Shown piece by piece: positions 50,801 to 62,125 of a DNA stretch of 64,000 nt. How positions within the stretch are numbered: position 1 is the first letter of the stretch; each line of letters begins with the position of its first letter. The translations under genes were made by a program, and so were the position numbers. A model generated the notes under the pieces. The model was not told the DNA's origin. It saw nothing but the letters and a program-made list of their open reading frames with translations, and did no database searches. This stretch comes from Apostichopus japonicus (lineage: Eukaryota; Echinodermata; Holothuroidea; Aspidochirotida; Stichopodidae): NCBI RefSeq assembly GCF_037975245.1, contig NC_092569.1:30446668-30510667 (forward strand), read 5' to 3'.

Positions 50801-53800
50801 TTTTTTGTATTATACTTTATTCTCAATTTCTTATCACTTTTCATAACATTGAGGTTATAATTTTCGTACTTTATTTTTAGTTTTAAAGCGGCGTTTTGTG
50901 CAAACTTGTTACAAACATGTTGGCTATTAGAATAACTATATTTAGTAGATGATTATTACATTGATAGCGTCAAAATCATCCATATGATAAACGCACATGA
51001 CCGAATCGAAAATATTATTAACAGATGCATGTGTAATACAATACAATGACCGCCAGAAGGAAATAAGACATTGGAGAACAATCAGTGTTACCTTAACCCA
51101 GAAAATCGTAAGGGAAACAATTGAAATTAAGAGGTTGATACATTTTAAGAAGGAATATTAAGATTGACATTGCTTGGTCATGAACAAAAAAGTTTCAAGA
51201 CAAAATACAGAGTTATTAAGATAAACAGTTTGTACATAAAACTCTTAGAGACGATGTATCAGTATTGAGCTAGTACGAAAAGGGGTTACTTGGCTTACAA
51301 ATATCGGTTGCCTAATTACCTGTATCAAATATAAGGTGTGTTGGGATGTTTGGCAAATAATTGTTGATCCTTGTAAGATACAATCGTTTCCTCTTGTATA
51401 TTTGCATGATGAACTGATCAATATTCATTTGTTCGTAGGCCTACGTGCCTGTTTTGAATAGTGCATTACATAAATGCGTCTATTCTGTTATGTTTTACAG
51501 ATACCTGCCCAGAGGGCAAAATGAAAGTTGTTGTCAGATATATATACATTGTAATACTTAACATATTAACACTTTTGTGAACGAGAATTTGAAAGTGCTT
51601 GGAATTCTCTAATTTTGAATTGATCTAGTACTGTTTTTGTAGTGTAAATTTGATTGTTAAATATTGCACACATAAACTGTTACAATACTGAGGTTTTCTT
51701 GGCTCGTTTTGTAAAAAAGAAAACATTTAAGCTACACTGCGTAGAGCTGCCATTTTTATGTACACGAAAAACACATCAATACATTATGTTCACATATTAA
51801 ACGTCTGTATATTAGGAATTATGCTTCTTTCGAATATTAAATCCAACAGATTGATAATATCAGTATAAAGTTGTAAATATAGCAAGTTGGATATTAAACT
51901 GATTGAAAAGTTTATTTATCATTTCTGTATGCATATTTATTCTTTAAAAAATCAAATGCTGAAATTGATCTATTTTATCATACTAGTTGGACAGTCATTT
52001 TGACGGAGAGATACATTTTGTATTCGGAAAATGTGAAAACTTTTATGAATTGACAGAACAAATTGTCATCGTGAAGGAATAACTTCACAAGTTGTTTTAT
52101 GATATTGTTACTTGTTCTATACATTTTCATTTTAAGCTTCATGCGATATTTTCTTTGATTAACAAATTATTGGTTAACAAGTTAATCATAAAGTCATTTT
52201 TCCTAGCGTAGGTTAATGGATACTTAATCATATGTAGGGTTTTGAAACACGTATGCCCTCGTTACAAGACCGTTTAGGTTTCTTGTGAAACAACTTATAG
52301 AGTTTGTGTAAATTTATATTCATTTTGAAAGTTCTTGGCAATAAAACCTCGTCTAGACTCAATAAAAACAACACGATTTTGAATAATAGCCGTTCTTGTC
52401 TACGTGATCACGTGTTGTATGGTAAAGTTTTCAATAGTTTTAATTAAAGACTTGCATGAAGAAACGAGGATATGATGGCTTCAAGTCTGTGTTGTCGACA
52501 ACGTGGGAAAATAGTTCTGAATCATAAATGACAACATTTCTACAGTTTTTTTTTCTTTTAAAAAACAGAATCAGGAACTTTACAACGGAAACGCACAGCG
52601 AGAAGATATATACATTTATTTATGTTTTTGTCTGGGATGATTGAGTAATGTTAATGAACAAGTCTGTGTTATTGTTCTACTTTTTCTTGACATTGTTTTG
52701 GTTAAGCTTTAAAAAAAAAAAAACTTTCTTAGCAGAATCTTTCTTTCTTATTGTCGGTTAGTAGACGCACTTTCTGATACTGCAGTCACAATTTCAAAAC
52801 TAAAAACTTTTCACATTGATTTGTTTTTATTTATACTTTATTTCCTATCACTTTTCATAACATTTAGTCTATAATTGTCGTACTCTAATTTCTTAAAGGA
52901 CAGTTTCATGCAAAATTCTTACATGTATGTCGACTATTTAAATATTCACATTTAGTTGATGATTATTACATTGACATGCGTTAAAAATCATTCCTATGGT
53001 TAACGCACATGACCGAATCAAATCAGTTTTTAACAGATACATGTGTAATACGATGCTATGACCGCCAGAGGGAAAACAAATCATTGGAGAACATACAGTG
53101 TTACCTTAACCCGCAAAATAGTAAGGGGAACGATTGAAATTAGGAGGTTAATACGTTTTAAGAAGGAATATTAAGATTGACATTGCTTGGTCATGAAAAA
53201 AAAGTTTCAATATGAACTACACAATTATTAAGATAAACTTTTTGTACACTAATGGAGACGATATTTCAGTATAATGCTAGTATAAAACGGTGATACTTGG
53301 CTTTTAAATATTGGTTGCCAAATTACCTAAATCAAATATAAGGTGTTTTGAAGATGTTTGACAAAAAAATTATTGTTGATCATTGTAAGATACATTCTAT
53401 TTCCTCTTGGGTATTTTTATGATGAACTGATCAATATATATTCGTAAATACTTGCCTGTATTGAAGAGTGTGTTACATTAATGCGTTAATTGTGTAAGGA
53501 TTTACAGATACCTGCCCAGCGAGCAAATATCCAAGTTTTTGTCAGTTATAAATTGTATTACTAAACATATTAACAATTTCGTGAAAAGCCAATTTTAAAG
53601 TGTTTTGATTGATCTTAGATGAACTGTTACAATACTGAGGTTTTCTTAGCTCGTTTAAAAAAAAAAAAAAAAGTAAATTTGCGTAAAGCTGCTATTTTTA
53701 TGTACACGAAAAACCTATCAATACTTTAATTTTAACATATTAAACTTCTGTGTATAAGAAATTAATTTTTGCGGAATACTAAATCCAACAGATTGATCAT

Positions 53801-54969
53801 ATCAGTATAACTTTGTAAATACAGCAATTTAGATATTAAACTTATTCAAAGTTTAATTATCATTTCCCGATGCATATGTGTTTTTTTTTTAAATCAATGG
53901 CTGAACTTTACCATTTTATCATACTAGTTGGGCGTTCATTTTGACGGAGAGATAAATGTTGTATTCGGAAAATATGAATAGTTTTATGACTTGACGAAAC
54001 AAATTAACATTGTGAAGAAATAACTTCGTTGTTGAAATTGTAAGTTGTTTTATACGTACGGATTTTACACTTCATGCTATATTTTCTTGACAAACATATC
54101 ATTATTTCACAAGTTATCATAACGTTATTTTTCTTAGCATAGGTTAATGGATACTTCATCATATGTAGGGTTTGGAAACCCTTATGCTCTCGTTACAAGA
54201 CCGTTTAGGCTTTCACGATGAACGAGAAACTTGTTTTATTAAACACAGAATTGTGTGAATTTGAGATATATTTAAGTTATACATTAAGACATTTCATTAT
54301 GTATGTCTTTTTTGTATGTTTCAAAGTTCTAATCCAAGAGATTCGTGTTGATTTTAAGTAGTTTAGTCTCTAAAAAAGACATGTAAAAGGTAGATGTACT
54401 ACGTAGTTAAACTATGTTGTAGATTTTTCATTTACGTGTTTGTTTGGTTCTCAAAAAAATCAACGATGTAATTCATAATTGTGTATCAACAATGATACAG
54501 AATGGACAGAACTAATATTTAGGCCACATAAGAAAATATAAGGGCAAGATAATAAATGCAATAAAGTAATACAGAGAGATAATTGTGTGCAAAATAATGC
54601 TCGATAATGCAAAACATTACACACACAAAAAATATCTAAGTTTCAAAAAAGTTAGATTTGAATAGAGCGGATTAGCTCACGAATCGTAATATTGCTACAA
54701 ATACTCGAGGTAAGTCAGCGCAGGTAGACCGTTGTTATATTTTATATGTAGAAAAAAAGGTAAGTTTTTAATCTGAAGTTAATGAAATACTGAGTCCCAA
54801 ATTGTAAATCAGTGAAAAAAGTATACAAGTAAAACAAATCAATTCAATTTTACTTTGAAGAAATTAATTTCAGTTTATTAATATGTTAGAGACTTACCCG
54901 AAAACCATTTGAGTTTAAAAGCAGCAACACCGCAAAGACGAAAATACATTTGCTTCGAAGTTCTGCCAT
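37965..54969 (-). CDS. Gene 3: secreted half-FReD / TIL / six EGF / EGF-FReD protein with Tyr-rich insertion
   Basis: Fourteen exons: 54,898-54,969; 47,646-47,676; 46,615-46,787; 45,959-46,223; 45,388-45,596; six of 210 nt (44,687-44,896, 43,791-44,000, 42,989-43,198, 42,196-42,405, 41,390-41,599, 40,598-40,807); 40,049-40,348; 39,523-39,784; 37,965-38,467. The total is 3,075 nt, 1,024 residues plus stop, in phase throughout. Order: signal peptide (1-24), half fibrinogen domain (about 35-180), TIL (181-250), six EGF modules of exactly 70 residues (251-670), EGF then FReD (671-1,024). The Ca-loop DQDND is at 874-878, and the Tyr-rich loop (927-949) has 19 Tyr of 23. The 5' half is closest to gene 1 and the 3' half to gene 2, so it looks recombinant. 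Probably secreted and multivalent. Alternative splicing of the phase-0 EGF exons would keep frame. Confidence 0.8.
38193..38259 (-). repeat. Coding triplet microsatellite (TAT-type), gene 3
   Basis: ATA/AAT triplets on the plus strand with occasional ATC, ACA and GCA. On the minus strand they read in frame as TAT with interspersed TGT and GAT codons. Confidence 0.85.
39523..39784 (-). CDS. Gene 3 exon 13: FReD middle
   Basis: 262 nt: ILQRRTSRSVNFYRNWNEY, KNGFGNPTEDHWIGNDNIY, YSSFSISNERDKYQLSLDG. Compared with gene 2 the FRIS block is FSIS. Confidence 0.8.
40049..40348 (-). CDS. Gene 3 exon 12: EGF plus FReD start
   Basis: 300 nt: EGESYINSDCSLRITC, CYCNEWFEGDGLTC, SGPRDCSDLHTAG, KYTIYPAGSSGFEVFCEFSS, GGWT. 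The usual YCD/E of the second cysteine region is FCE here. Confidence 0.8.
40598..40807 (-). CDS. Gene 3 exon 11: EGF module 6
   Basis: 210 nt, phase 0-0. ATC-type unit; tail NCFVATKGSVVR before GTCAGT. Confidence 0.8.
41390..41599 (-). CDS. Gene 3 exon 10: EGF module 5
   Basis: 210 nt, phase 0-0. AIC-type unit; tail NCFVAAKRSVLR. Confidence 0.8.
42196..42405 (-). CDS. Gene 3 exon 9: EGF module 4
   Basis: 210 nt, phase 0-0. ATC-type unit; tail NCFVVAKGSVLR. Confidence 0.8.
42989..43198 (-). CDS. Gene 3 exon 8: EGF module 3
   Basis: 210 nt, phase 0-0. AIC-type unit (HAICDERNGVRKC), NNQIIEASYQC. Confidence 0.8.
43791..44000 (-). CDS. Gene 3 exon 7: EGF module 2
   Basis: 210 nt, phase 0-0. 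ATC-type unit (HATCDERNGVRKC) with NNHIIETSYQC. Confidence 0.8.
44687..44896 (-). CDS. Gene 3 exon 6: EGF module 1
   Basis: 210 nt, phase 0-0: EGEFYINSRCTRRSTCSNNQ, CSDHAICDERNGVRKC, CYCNQNYQGDGVTC written from overlapping reads, ending VAAKRSVLR before GTCAGT. AIC-type unit. Confidence 0.8.
44972..45004 (-). pseudogene. 33-nt exon stub at recombination join
   Basis: Behind an intact CCAG acceptor, reads ESETYINYDC then TAA. It is the first part of an EGF-FReD exon like 5,955-6,255 of gene 1. Homology to gene 1 runs from here upward and homology to the EGF array runs downward. If used as an exon it would end the protein, so it is assumed to be skipped. Confidence 0.7.
45388..45596 (-). CDS. 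Gene 3 exon 5: TIL module
   Basis: 209 nt: LPITWCSSNKDNYDNTC, RTCENPNDCVRPDPAEPERC, LCPENHMIFGDSCIPQEQCG, CYVRGEGVVLA. Two codons longer than in gene 1. Confidence 0.75.
45959..46223 (-). CDS. Gene 3 exon 4: middle of half fibrinogen domain
   Basis: 265 nt starting IIQRRVDGSIGFNRTWNEY, very close to gene 1 exon 4 and ending GGVEGITG before GTAAGA. No P-subdomain exon follows. Confidence 0.8.
46615..46787 (-). CDS. Gene 3 exon 3: start of half fibrinogen domain
   Basis: 173 nt: LQYFLFQTPEYPRDC, SGVYLIKPDQYPEPFHTYC, TSGGWT then GTGAGT. Confidence 0.8.
47230..47310 (+). repeat. Hairpin-bearing repeat, gene 3 intron
   Basis: Third copy of the block at 8,500: GAAGAAGATCCTGCTTAGAT then CGAACGTC. 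The stem is weakened by one base. Confidence 0.4.
47646..47676 (-). CDS. Gene 3 exon 2: 31-nt microexon
   Basis: TTTACCTCAG acceptor and GTAAGT donor; encodes VSSSTRVNDS plus one base. Confidence 0.65.
47677..54897 (-). other. Gene 3 intron 1
   Basis: A 7.2 kb intron collinear with gene 1 intron 1 but enlarged by the tandem duplication at 50,280-54,215. Nothing coding is supported in it. Confidence 0.55.
50280..54215. repeat. Tandem duplication of about 2.0 kb inside gene 3 intron 1
   Basis: Unit 1 is about 50,280-52,304 and unit 2 about 52,305-54,215; both contain ACGATTTTGAAT, GCCGTTCTTGTCTACGTGAT and GTCGACAACGTGG. The gene 1 intron has only the end part once (about 11,180-11,650). Divergence of about 10-15% by eye, with indels. 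Confidence 0.75.
54898..54969 (-). CDS. Gene 3 exon 1: signal peptide
   Basis: Twenty-four codons MAELRSKCIFVFAVLLLLNS then NGFR, followed by GTAAGT. Typical hydrophobic secretion signal, differing from gene 1 at a few codons. Confidence 0.75.
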
Positions 54970-56011
54970 TGATCCAAAATGAAACAGAGAAAAATGGGTG
55001 CACGAAATAAAGGAGATACTTGCTGACCTTCTGAGAGAGTGACATAAGTAATGAACGTGAATTCGTTACCCAAGGAGGGACCTTCATACGTACGGATGTC
55101 CAATTACACCACGTTATTTATCAGTCGGTCACATTTAAGATCCATAACCTATGTCATGCAATCTAGTGTGTCACATATCGACATCTGTATATAATGTAAG
55201 TGTCGTTATTATTACAAGATAAATATGTGTTATATTTTACTAGAAGCTCTTTTATCTCGAACTGTTAGTAAGAATTAAAGAACTCGCAATTCAAACACAA
55301 GGAAATTATAAGAATGGTTGTTTACATCTCACACAATAAATGCCAAATTATCTGTATTTTGAACCATTACTGGATTAAATTACTATATTTTCATTGTCTT
55401 AAGCTTGTCACATATGTTTGCGAGTTAACATATGATATTAAGTCGAATAGAGAAGGTGAATGATAAGAACTAAGAACTGTGTTTGTTCGTCGATTAAACT
55501 TTTTAACTGATATGGGACATCATTTCTGCAAAGGACGCTCACAACGTATTAAAATACTTTAACACCAAATCACTCGGAATCGTGACATATCAATATCAAA
55601 CAGCACCTTTCGGATATTAGACGAATCACAGGAATAGTATTTTCTGCTGGCCTAACAAGGAAATAGATTAATTATATTTAACGATGTGGTTTTGTCTTTA
55701 TTTACAGGGGTGTCAAAAAATATCAATAATGTGGATACAACAACAACAATAATTTAATTTTTCCAAATGATTTGCATGTCTTGTACAGTAACTTACTACT
55801 GTTAATGTCCCGTTATACATGTTTTGAACACAAAGTAGTAATTACTATTAATTATTGATACACGGTTGTGGGACATAACAGTAGTTCTTGTACTAACCAT
55901 TGGGTGCGAGTTCCTTAATACGAGTTTCTTCATCTCAACATGACAAATTGGCGTAATTTAAAGAGAGTTGTGAACTGGAATCAAACGGTACAGTACCTAC
56001 TTTACTAAAAA
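54970..56011 (-). other. Gene 3 proximal upstream region
   Basis: Homologous to 12,375-13,449. No gene or clear core promoter identified. Confidence 0.35.
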
Positions 56012-56140
56012 CACATAGCTAGTACAGTAACTACTGGTGCCACATTTGACACATGTTACTACTGATCATGTCCCACAGCCGTGTTTGCAACACGTAACAT
56101 GTGTTACAGGTGGCACCGGTATTTACTGTACTAGTTATAT
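56012..56140. repeat. Imperfect inverted repeat, second copy
   Basis: Same structure as 13,450-13,600: CTAGTACAGTAACTACTGGT to ACCGGTATTTACTGTACTAG, with a spacer of about 34 bp, shorter than in the left copy. Confidence 0.6.
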
Positions 56141-56488
56141 GTATCGGATGGTTTTCCGCATATCAGTCCATTGTTTGTTACAATATCACTCATGCAGTAA
56201 ACTGTTCAAATAATACAATTCACTTTAATGATCATGACCAGAAACTACCCATTTCATACGCAAATTGACGGACAACATAATATTTATTATGATGTCAACG
56301 TACCTTAACTGCTTTAACGTTACACAATTATTTACAAGGTAATGCCTTCTATTTTCCTTGCTGTTACATACAAGCTACTATATGCTAAACAACGTGGCTG
56401 GCAACTTACGATACTTAACGGAATCTGATTAACCTATAAACCGTATGATATCACGTGATTGAGCCACGTAGCACTGTTCCACGTGTTC

Positions 56489-56508
56489 GATGTGATGACA
56501 TCACAAGG
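56489..56508 (-). promoter_or_regulatory. Shared upstream element, gene 3
   Basis: GATGTGATGACATCACAAGG, 1.5 kb upstream of the gene 3 ATG. It lies in a block of about 240 bp (56,400-56,640) that is nearly identical to 13,860-14,100. Confidence 0.35.
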
Positions 56509-57543
56509 AAGTACATCTTGAATTATGACGAATGGTGTCTGGATTCTTTACTACGATGAGACAAATGCAAATTGTCAGAAGTTATCATCTGTGCCAAGAA
56601 ATCGGAGTTCATACTTCTTGTGTTAAAGCATTTGCCACCCCCCCTCCCTCATATAACCTAGAAGAGGTATCTGACCTTGTTGTTATTACAGGATTGTATT
56701 CGGAATGTAGTGAAGTATTATATAAGCCTACTACAAGAGATCGCATTAAATTGTACTGTGTCAGACAAATTGTTTGACACTGGATTAAAATGTTTACTGG
56801 TAGTAAGAAACAATCAAACGGTTGAACCCGCGTATATGCCGTGAGTAACACTGAATGATATCGGCGGTTTATAGTACATGGTGATTTGGTCAAAATGATA
56901 CAAACATATGTCTTTAGTATCTCTAATTGTAATATTACAACAAGGAAGTAAGCTATCTCAACGACAATCATTGTGACATATCGGAGGAGAGCCATCACCT
57001 CTTACTTATAAATGATAAGCGATTATTCAAACACATTTCTAGCAATATTTAAGAATATTCGCCAATAATAAATCATTGTCGAAATATAATTAAATTTCTC
57101 TCGTGTTCTTCACCATTTTTTCCCATTCCGTCTAGGTTTTTATTTTTACTGTACGGAGTAGCCTATGAAAGTCTTTATGATTAAAGTTACTGATAACTTA
57201 TTTGATCAATATAAAGAAATACCATTTCAAAGACGTTTAGAATATTTGCACCTGATTATGCAAGTGTCCTACCCTCTAACACAACAAAGATCACTTTGAA
57301 TTACTGGTAGCAATTTGGTTATCAAATATTCGGCGTCCCATACTGCTTACAAATCGACTTTCACCGGTACTGGAATATAAATATGAGTGTTCATGCTTAT
57401 TTGTCAATAACCAGTCAAATATAGGTGAATAAAGAACTTTTGATTTCAAGTGTCGTCTACGCCACCTTTGCATATATACTGATGAAATTGTACAGTGATG
57501 AGTGGGATTGAGATACGTTAGGAATATGGGATATTGGAAATGA

Positions 57544-59036
57544 TTCTTTTAAATGTTGATGTATGTTATGATTCATCCAGTTGTAGTATAATGAATGAAA
57601 TTATAAATCAAATACTGGACTGACCTTTAGTACTTGCAAATTTTTCTCCAATATCATTGAACTTCATCTGGCAACTGCAGAGGTGTAGATCCGATATTGA
57701 TGGATTGTTCACGTGACAGTCGACGGGGAATAACAGCTATTGATAGATTCCATGCATGAGAAAGTTGAAAACTTGTTGTTAACAATGAGCAGTTTTATGA
57801 GAAGTTGTTAACAATGGGCAGTTTTACAGACAATTATATGGCTGTTCTATAGGGAATCCCACTTCTCCAATTATTGCCAATCTTGTTATGGAATGGCTTG
57901 AACAGCGTGCTCTAAACACTTATCCAGGTGTACCCCCGAAGTTGTGGCTCCGTTTCGTCGATGACACCTTTGTTATCATCAGTAAGGACGAACAAGATAA
58001 CTTTTTCATGCACATCAACAGTATTAACACCAACATCAAATTCACGCAAGAAGAGTGCCATAACAACAACTTCGCTTTCCTGGATTGCCTTGTTCAGATA
58101 AATCCTAAACGCAAACTTAACACGGTGGTGTATTGCAAGCCGACCCACACAGATCACTACCTGCAATTTGGGTCGCACCACCCGCTTATCCATAAACTTG
58201 GCGTCATCCGCACCCTCCACTACCGTGCCGATACAATCATCAGTGATCAAAGTGACATTCCATCGGAGAAAGATCACATTGAAGGAGCGCTAAAGAGGTG
58301 CGGTTATCCAAACTGGGCATTTGAAAAGGCTAAAAAACAAAAGCCAGATACAAACCAGTGCTCTACCAACGCCAACCCTGATTTTGAATCAACAACCAAA
58401 ACGTTGATAACCATCCCCTACTGTTTGGGTGTCTCTGAGAGAGTAAAGAACGTGTATAAGCTCTTTGGCATAAACACCGCATTCAAGCTGACCAACAAAC
58501 TACGCGGCAAACTTGTCAACGTTAAGGACAAGACCCCCAGAGACAAACAATCTAATCTAGTTTATGGGATTAAGTGCGCACAACAAGACTGTCCTGAATC
58601 ATATGTTGGTGAAACGAAACAGTCTATAAAAGCCAGTGTTAACCAGCATCGCCGCCCAAGTTCAAGCGATTATCAACCGGATTCAGCAGTGTACACACAC
58701 GCCAAAACAACTGGGCACCAAATTGATCCCAAAGACGTTGTCATTCTAGATCGTGAAGAGAGGTGGTTTGAACGAGGAGTTAGGGAAGCCATTTGGGAAC
58801 CCGTGGAGCAACCTTCCCTCAATAAAAGAGGGGGGCTGCGTTTTCAACTTTCTCATGCATGGAATCTATCAATAGCTGTTATTCCCCGTCGACTGTCACA
58901 TGAACAATCCATCAATATTTGGATCTACACCTCTGCAGTTGCCAGATGAAGTTCAATGATATTGGACGAACATTTGCAAGTACTAAAGTCAGTCCAGTAT
59001 TTGATTTATAATTTCATTCTTCATAGTTCTGTTAAA
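57544..59036 (+). mobile_element. Penelope-like element, 5'-truncated, with inverted termini and target duplication
   Basis: The coding core (57,803-58,949) is flanked by an inverted repeat of about 183 bp: 57,591-57,772 and 58,840-59,024 (for example GATTCCATGCATGAGAAAGT against its complement). Outside these lie TTCTTTTAAA (57,544-57,553) and TTCTGTTAAA (59,027-59,036), a likely 10-bp target duplication with one mismatch. The same site occurs once, uninterrupted, at 15,022-15,031. A short direct repeat (TTGTTAACAATGRGCAGTTT) sits just before the coding part. It inserted after the segmental duplication. Confidence 0.8.
57888..58949 (+). CDS. Penelope-like reverse transcriptase (C-terminal part) with GIY-YIG endonuclease
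   Basis: Uninterrupted 353-codon frame from the first ATG; the same frame is open upstream to about 57,803, reading FYRQLYGCSIGNPTSPIIAN, so the true start is lost. The RT catalytic box FVDDTFVI is at residues 23-30 and AFLDCLV at 63-69. A GIY-YIG nuclease follows: VYGIKC (225-230), SYVGETKQSI (238-247), His254 and a Glu in RGVREAIWE (297-304). RT followed by GIY-YIG is diagnostic of Penelope-like elements. The first RT motifs are missing, so the protein is not functional alone. Its last 36 or so codons lie in the right inverted terminus. The open frame suggests a recent insertion. Confidence 0.9.
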   Translation: MEWLEQRALNTYPGVPPKLWLRFVDDTFVIISKDEQDNFFMHINSINTNIKFTQEECHNNNFAFLDCLVQINPKRKLNTVVYCKPTHTDHYLQFGSHHPLIHKLGVIRTLHYRADTIISDQSDIPSEKDHIEGALKRCGYPNWAFEKAKKQKPDTNQCSTNANPDFESTTKTLITIPYCLGVSERVKNVYKLFGINTAFKLTNKLRGKLVNVKDKTPRDKQSNLVYGIKCAQQDCPESYVGETKQSIKASVNQHRRPSSSDYQPDSAVYTHAKTTGHQIDPKDVVILDREERWFERGVREAIWEPVEQPSLNKRGGLRFQLSHAWNLSIAVIPRRLSHEQSINIWIYTSAVAR

Positions 59037-60056
59037 GTTCTCAAAAAAAGTCGACATGAAGAGCCCCCTCTATTCGATTCCCGGGGTAAATGGATCGGGG
59101 GAGAACCTTTTCATCATATACTCTATGAAATATATATTTGTGTAATATGCTAAGCGACAATTCAATCATATTTTTCCACCATTATTGAAACAATATCCGT
59201 CAACATTTATTTAATGATTTATTCAATTAGATTACATTGTCGGAACGTTGTATTCGTTGTAATAAACTTTCTCTCGTGCAATGATAAGTGGGGGATAAGG
59301 GGTGTTGAAAGTGGTTCTGGTAAAGTGGCAACAAATATTTATAAATGATTAGCGCTTATTCAAACACATTTCTAGCAATATATAAGAATATTCGCCAATA
59401 ATAACTCATTGTCGGAATATTATTAAATTTCTCTCGTGTTCTTCACCATTTTCTCCCATTCCGTGTAAGTGCGTTCATTTTTACAGTACAGAGTAGCCTT
59501 ACCAAGTCCTTACCATTATTGTTACTGAAAAAAAAAAAAACTTTGATCAATACAAATAAATATAATTCCAAAGACGTTTAGAATATTTCTATCTGCTTAT
59601 GTTTGTGTTATGTCCCACCCTCTAACACAGCAAACACCACTTCGAATAACTGGTAGCAATTTGGTAATACAATATTCGGCGTCTCATACTGCTAGCGATT
59701 GCTGTCATCGGACATATCGATTTTCACCGATTCTAGGATATAAAAATCAATATTCATGTATATTTGTCAATTACCAATCACATATAAGTGAATCAAGATG
59801 TTTTGATTTCAAGTGTCGTATACGCCACCTTTGTTTATAAAATAAAATTGTACAGTGATGAGTGGGATTGGTATACATTAGGAATATGGGATATTGGAAA
59901 TGGTTCTGTTAGAGTTCTAAACAAAAAATAATGGAAGAGACCCCTCTGTTCGATTCCGGTGGGTATATGGATCGATGGACATCCTTTACAACATATACAT
60001 ATACATATACATTGTTGGAACATTGTATATGTTGTTATAATTTTCCAGATAACCAC

Positions 60057-61317
60057 CTTACTTTGTTCGTGTTCGTGAGAGTGGTAGTTTTAATCTCTAA
60101 TACGAATTAATCGTGGTAAGTTTAGTAAATAGTTGTTTCGTTAAGCTGCAGACAGGTCTCATATTTTGTCACCAGTGTTTTTTTTTTCTACCCAATGCGG
60201 GTTAATCAATAAGTACTTAATAAAGCGATATCATACTTCGTACATATAATTTTCGAATTAGTGTTAAAGCGTATAGTCACATAGGCCTATTTAAATAAAA
60301 TATATGATAAGATGTTGGTGTAACTAATCAAATTGATTTTGATAGGACTATTATAAATATTGTTCATATACTTAATTGTTAGACTTAATAGCACAAAACC
60401 TCTGACGTTATACATGAAAAACAAAACGCAAAAAACGGCAGCTTGGTTCGTTTGTCTATATGTGACATAAATAATAATTCCTCAATGTTGTGTATTATCG
60501 AAATACAATTAATAGTAAAACTAAGACTGAGTGCATAGTAGATCAAATTATGTTTTATTTAACCTACACTTCATTAAATTTTATGATAATATGATACTCC
60601 GATACAACAATAAAAAGAGGAAATTTGACAATTTTCGACAAAAAGACTCATTTACCTATAAACAAGTTTACAAGTTTAAACGTGATATTATTTCAAGAAA
60701 GAAAACGCACATTTTAACACGATAATTGAATAATTATTAAAAAAACACTTGGTTGAGTTATTAGATTGTTAAAACAATGCATTAACGTCAAATGTAGCTT
60801 AAGATTGATCAAATGTTAAAGGTGAATATCGTAAAAACCCCAATAGCTATTGAAACATATTCAACATTCATTGTTGTTGTGTTTTTTTACTATAAAATAT
60901 CACAACGAAAGAGCTACCTTAGGTCATTTTTCAAGACACATGCAATGTTCTTGTGTTATATATACTATTCTATTTTTGTCTGTTGTATCTTACCATTACA
61001 TTATGTACCTGAATGTGTTGTAATGACGTAACTAGTGTTGCATGCTGACCGAGTTATATTTAACCTAGGCTGTTAACATATAAATTTAAACCACACCGCA
61101 CCAACGTTTTGTTCTCTCCACCATTTAAGTTAATTTTTGAAAAAAAAAAAAAATCAACACCTTCGACGGGTTAAGAGTAAAAATTAAAAAATGGTATGGA
61201 CTACGTGTTTCCATTCATCAATTATATTTATTAGAAAAATCATGAGATCAAATAAAAAAAAAAAAATAGGTCTTAATAATCCACTTTACAGTTTGGCTAC
61301 ATGAGTACGTTTAATTA
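60057..61317. other. No gene recognised
   Basis: Homologous to about 16,140-16,770 in its first part. Short plus-strand frames at 60,531 and 60,813 have no recognisable domain. Confidence 0.4.
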
Positions 61318-61680
61318 GAAGAGTCCCCTCTAGTAGTTGCTTCAAATATCTGTTCATCAATATTTCATATAAATTCGCCAACATTAACGCAAACATTTAT
61401 TCAATAATACTTCGTTGTCGGAACGTTATTACCTTTCTCTCGTATTTTTCATCCTTCTTTTCCACTTCTTCTATGTATTTATTTCGGTTACACAGTAGCA
61501 TATGCTGTTCCTAACCATTATTGTTATTGAAAACTAGGCTATTAAATGAATATTCATGTGAAATTGTCTATTTTCAATTAAATATAAGTTAAAAAAGATC
61601 TTATCATTTTCGAGTGTCGTTTACGCCACCTATGTACATATATTGATAATGTTGTATAGTGATGAGTAGGATTTACTACT
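61318..61680. repeat. Partial copy of the GAAGAGCCCCCTC repeat
   Basis: GAAGAGTCCCCTCTAGTAGT, TTGTCGGAACGTTATTACCT and TTTCTCTCGT, then TACGCCACCTATGTACATAT and GTGATGAGTAGGAT. Confidence 0.5.
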
Positions 61681-61767
61681 TGATATCAAAATTAAAATAA
61701 AAACATCCTCTCTTAATTAATACATCTTTGCGCTTTTTATTGGATAGGCGTTTGATGGAAAAATCCC

Positions 61768-62125
61768 TTAGATGTTTCTCTTACCATGACCGTTACCTTT
61801 CTGGACGCAAGGTAACGGTACATTGCCTTTTTTTACCACATTGGCGGCGCATTCACATAAACTGGTAATTAATTTGATGTCCTCGTGTAGTAGGAAAACC
61901 TTTCGCCTTTTTGGGGAACATTTTGATAAAACAAACCATTTCACGGGCACGGTTCATGTACGAAGACGAAAGTCCGTGGGCGTATAATGCTTTAGATCGA
62001 TGAATAGGTATATCCGTATGGTTCCATGATAGCATCTGCAAACTCTTCCTGCATACATTTGACTTGCTCTGGATGCATCTGTTTTGCCAAATTTGAGACT
62101 TGGATTTTGTCTCTAGGGCTTTTAA
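61768..62125 (-). mobile_element. Relic of virus-like (Polinton/adintovirus-type) element, second copy
   Basis: Minus strand, reading 62,120 downward: SPRDKIQVSNLAKQMHPEQV then ADAIMEPYGY before losing frame, homologous to 16,860-17,140. Further down, another frame reads LHEDIKLITSLCECAANVVK and GNVPLPCVQKGNGHGK, which resembles a second conserved gene of such elements. Family assignment is from memory and needs a profile search. Confidence 0.4.

Larger units (their letters stand above)
57004..60056. repeat. Dispersed/tandem repeat units, right copy, split by insertion
   Basis: Two units (from 57,004 and from 59,336) of the repeat described at 14,461. The first is interrupted between 57,554 and 59,026 by the Penelope-like element. 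Confidence 0.65.

Noticed and set aside
57912-58277. 121-codon minus-strand frame
   Set aside because: Antisense shadow of the Penelope-like reverse transcriptase.
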